Below, piece by piece: positions 61,131 to 64,000 of a stretch of 64,000 bases of DNA. Under the pieces are notes generated by a model. The model did no database searches. It was not told the origin of the DNA and worked only from the letters and a program-made list of their open reading frames with translations. The translations under genes and the position numbers were made by a program. This DNA comes from Proteles cristata cristata (lineage: Eukaryota > Chordata > Mammalia > Carnivora > Hyaenidae), in assembly GCA_017311185.1 (NCBI GenBank), contig JAESUZ010000481.1, positions 806,001 through 870,000 of the forward strand, given 5' to 3'. Position 1 is the stretch's first letter. Each line of letters opens with the position of its first letter.

Positions 61131-61554
61131 CTTGCCACTGATTGTCCCTTCCCCCCACCCCCCTCCCCGACCCATTTTTTCCCTCCTATTATCGCGTCTA
61201 TGGTTTTAGTGGGAAGCAGGTCGATCTGCTCTCGGAGAGGAGCTGCGAAGGGGAGTTGGCTGATTTGGGGAGGCTGGAGTTGAGGCCACGGTTGAGCAGA
61301 TTGTAGCGTTGGCTGTTCACATCGTTCACATTGAGGGACTGGCTAATAGTGCTTTTAGATCTGCCTTGCCCACTTCCCCGTTTGCCTGCGCAGGGAGGTG
61401 AGGAGCAGTGCCGTGGGACAAAGGGAGACAACCTGCAGCCGCCTCCTTGTGTGACTTTGAGTCCTGTTGTGGCTCAGAAATAGGCCACGCCCTCCCTGGC
61501 AGTCAGGAGTCAACCTTACTAAGGGGGCTGTGAATGCGAAGGTGTACAAAACCC

Positions 61555-61825
61555 TGCCTTGTGCCCACAGGGAGCTTCAACTCCAGTCAAGGATCTAGTA
61601 GAGGGACGAATAACCAATCAGGCAACAAGATGCTAATGGGTATTGAGAAAGGGCAAAGTACAGGGAGTTACGGCACCCTGAGGAAGGGGCCTTGACCCAG
61701 GCTTGGGGGTCCAGGAAGGCTTCCCAGAGGGCCAAATGGTACACTGAACCTATGAGTAGGAGATAGAGGAAGGAGGAAGAGCATATTAATCAGTGGGAAC
61801 AGCATGTTTAAAAGGCCTGGAAGTG
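61555..61825 (-). mobile_element. L2-type relic
   Basis: GGGAGCTTCAACTCCAGTCA, CCAGGAAGGCTTCCCAGAGG and GAACAGCATGTTTAAAAGGC match the reverse-oriented L2 pattern. Confidence 0.6.
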
Positions 61826-62022
61826 GGTTGCCCGGGTGGCTCAGTCAGGTAAGCCTCCGACCCTTGATTTCCACTCAGGTCACAATCACATGGTTGGTGG
61901 GTTTGAGCTCCGCATCAAGCTCTGCACTGACTGTGTGGCACCTGCTTGGGATTCTCTCCCTTCTTCTCTCTCTGCCCCTACCGACCCCTCTCTAAAAATA
62001 AATATACTTAATAAATAAATAA
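61826..62022 (+). mobile_element. SINEC element
   Basis: Head GGGTTGCCCGGGTGGCTCAG and tail AATAAATATACTTAATAAAT. Confidence 0.9.
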
Positions 62023-62339
62023 AAGGACTGGATGTGAAGGAAGGCACGTGAAATTTGGGGATCTCCCCTAGCTGAGTAAGGTCAGCACTTTGTATGGGGG
62101 GGGGTCCTCCCATCCCCAGTCTGCTGTCTTGTCTCGACCACCGGCCGTTGCTAACTAACCTCATCACGAGTCTCAGGAAAGCTCGGAGTTTGGATGGCAT
62201 TTCCCATTTAATCAGGCTCTCTTGTTTCTACCATACTTTTCTTTAGGCCCGAAAGTGAGTTTTTTTTGTTTTTTGTTTTTTTCCCCGAAAGTGAGTTTTA
62301 ATTCAGGTTCTCCACTTGTTTGGTTCATGTGGTGGTTTT

Positions 62340-63015
62340 AAAACAAGTCTGCAATATTTTTCATCTGGCAACTTTTTTTTGACATCTCTGCCCTGAGGGC
62401 ATGGAGTCTAGTTTCTCTTCCTGTGAATATGGGCTGGCTTCAGGGACTGACTTCCAATAGATAGAAAGCAGAGAAAGTAACTCAGGGTAACTTCCGAGTC
62501 TAGATTGTTAAATCCATGCTGCTGTCGCCTGGTTCTCAGGACAGTCACTGTGGGAATCCTCAGAGCTGCTCTTCAGGAAGTCCTGCCCCCCCACCCCCAC
62601 CCCGTGAGGCCTATGGTAGAAAAGCCAGATAGGAAGAAGAGCCCCAAGTGGTCCTGGTCTGCACCCCAAATGTGTGAGTGACAAAGGCTTGAATATGATC
62701 CAGCCCCAGCCATCAACTGACTACACTTTTACTCAGAGCCCCGTCAGTCCCCAGGTTCATGACCAAAGTAAATGATGGTTACTGTTTTGTTTTTTAGATT
62801 TTTAAAAAATGCTTATTTATTTTTGAGAGAGAGAGAGAGACGGAGAAGGAGACAGAGAATCTGAAGCAGGCTCCAGGTTCCGAGGTGTCAGCACAGAGGC
62901 CGACGTGGAGCTCGAACTCAACCAACTGAGCCACCCACGTGCCCCAATGATTGTTACTGTTTTAAGCCACTGTTTCAGGGTGCTTTGTTACACAGTGATA
63001 GATAACTGGAACAGT
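62340..63015 (+). mobile_element. MaLR/MLT1-like LTR split by a SINE
   Basis: GAATATGGGCTGGCTTCAGG in the left part and TTGTTACACAGTGATAGATAA in shortened form at the right end fit one MaLR LTR. A SINE at 62798-62945 interrupts it. Confidence 0.55.
62798..62945 (-). mobile_element. SINEC element, internally deleted
   Basis: Ends CTGAGCCACCCACGTGCCCC. Target AATGAT(G/T)GTTACTGTTTT is duplicated inside the LTR. Confidence 0.92.
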
Positions 63016-63259
63016 GAGATTTAATTAAGTTTGTGTTTGATCAAGTATTGATTACTATAGCTTTATGGTTAGTCTTAAAATCAGGCAGTGTGAGTCCCCC
63101 AACATGGTTCATTTTCAAGTTTGTTTTGACTCTTCTAGCTCTTTTGCTTTTTCATGTAAACTTTTAAAAATCAACTCATTTTGTTCCATAAATATAGTTT
63201 GAATTATAATTGAGGTTTTAATGATTCTACAGATTAAATTGGGTAAATTTGACACCTTT

Positions 63260-63475
63260 TTTTAATTTTTAAAAAACGTTTATTGTTTTTGAGAGAGAGA
63301 CAGAGTGTGAGCAGGGGAGGGGTAGAGAAAGAGAGAGAGACACAGAATCTGAAGCAGGCTCCAAGCTCTGAGCTGTCAGCACAGAGCCCGACGCAGGGCT
63401 TGAACTCACGGACCGTGAGACCAAGACCTGAGCTGAAGTTGGACGCTTAACCAACTGAGCCACCCAGGTGTGCCA
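63260..63475 (-). mobile_element. SINEC element
   Basis: Body with CCCGACGCAGGGCTTGAACT and terminal CTGAGCCACCCAGGTGTGCC. Confidence 0.92.
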
Positions 63476-63479
63476 ACCA

Positions 63480-63690
63480 TTCTTTTTTTAATGTTTATTT
63501 TTGAGAGAGAGAGAGAGAGAGAGCATGCATGTGCAAATGGGGGAGGACCAGAGAGAGGGGGGTGGAGGATCGAAAGTGGGCTCTGTGCTGACAGCAAACA
63601 GCCCAATGTGGGGCTCAAACCCACAAACCGCGAAATCATGCCCTGAGCCGAAGTTGGATGCTTAACCGACTAAGCCACCCAGGTACCCCT
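63480..63690 (-). mobile_element. SINEC element
   Basis: Immediately follows the previous copy in the same orientation and ends CTAAGCCACCCAGGTACCCC. Confidence 0.9.
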
Positions 63691-64000
63691 AGTTTCTGGT
63701 TTCTTACACTGGACCCTGACATAATTATTATCAAGAAAGCTTTTGCTACAAACTTTTATGCTGTTAAGTCTTCATTTCTAAAAGTAGGGAATCACACAAT
63801 TGATAGACCTGGAAGTGTCCTTAAAAATTATGTATTGCACCTCGTTAATTTATGGGGAAGATCAGATAATTAACTGGCTTATTGAAAAGTATGCTATTTC
63901 ATTTAATAATCATGTATAGTATCTACTACTTCCAAAACAGTCTATACAGTTTATTTAAGCCATAACAACATTCTTGGGGTGCTACTATTACTCCTTCCTC

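Larger units (their letters stand above)
56181..64000. other. Region downstream of HSPA8
   Basis: No exon, RNA gene or long open frame can be supported. About 56.2-58.8 kb is repeat-poor AT-rich sequence. SINEs are at 58.83, 59.76, 60.01, 61.83, 62.80, 63.26 and 63.48 kb, an L2 relic near 61.6 kb and a MaLR-like LTR at 62.3-63.0 kb. The repeat-free 60.6-61.1 kb block may be regulatory. In human, BSX is the next gene on this side, so distal enhancers are plausible (inference). Confidence 0.6.

Overview
The window is mammalian nuclear DNA, most likely from a cat-family carnivore. More than fifty tRNA-Lys-derived CAN-SINE copies lie on both strands. They carry the felid-type body (head GGCGCCTGGGTGGCTCAG, then a GTGCTGACAGCTCAGAGCC segment, a CT-rich region and an AATAAATAAA-type tail). 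The species call is an inference from this repeat family; I ran no comparison.

Two protein-coding genes are present, both on the + strand. Bases 1-46009 hold the 3' part of CLMP (CXADR-like membrane protein, an Ig-family tight-junction adhesion protein). Bases 1-23996 are the end of its large first intron, followed by exons 2-7 (23997-24154, 42240-42441, 43494-43661, 44123-44245, 45032-45173, 45745-46009). Exon 1, with the start codon and most of the signal peptide, lies upstream of the window. The CLMP 3' UTR follows, with no certain end.

About 5.7 kb after the CLMP stop codon, a CpG island with CCAAT boxes, GC boxes, two perfect heat-shock elements and a TATA box leads into HSPA8. This gene encodes the constitutive cytosolic chaperone Hsc70. 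It is complete: one non-coding and eight coding exons, 646 codons, ending in the TPR-binding EEVD. Introns 5, 6 and 8 each host a U14 (SNORD14) box C/D snoRNA, so one transcript yields both a chaperone and rRNA-processing guide RNAs.

Bases 56181-64000 lie downstream of HSPA8 and contain no recognisable gene. Everything else is intron or intergenic DNA filled with SINEs, older MIR and L2 pieces, one 5'-truncated L1, two Tigger-type DNA elements, MaLR-like LTRs, three antisense LTR-like segments and microsatellites. A few repeat-free, TAAT-rich blocks (near 7.6, 11.3, 14.3, 36.6 and 60.9 kb) look like candidate conserved regulatory elements.

The most notable gene-level oddity is the CLMP C-terminus. 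A stop codon arrives early, and the expected tail is still readable in the next frame, so the protein probably ends about 12 residues short of the human one. I found no sign of a novel multi-gene system.
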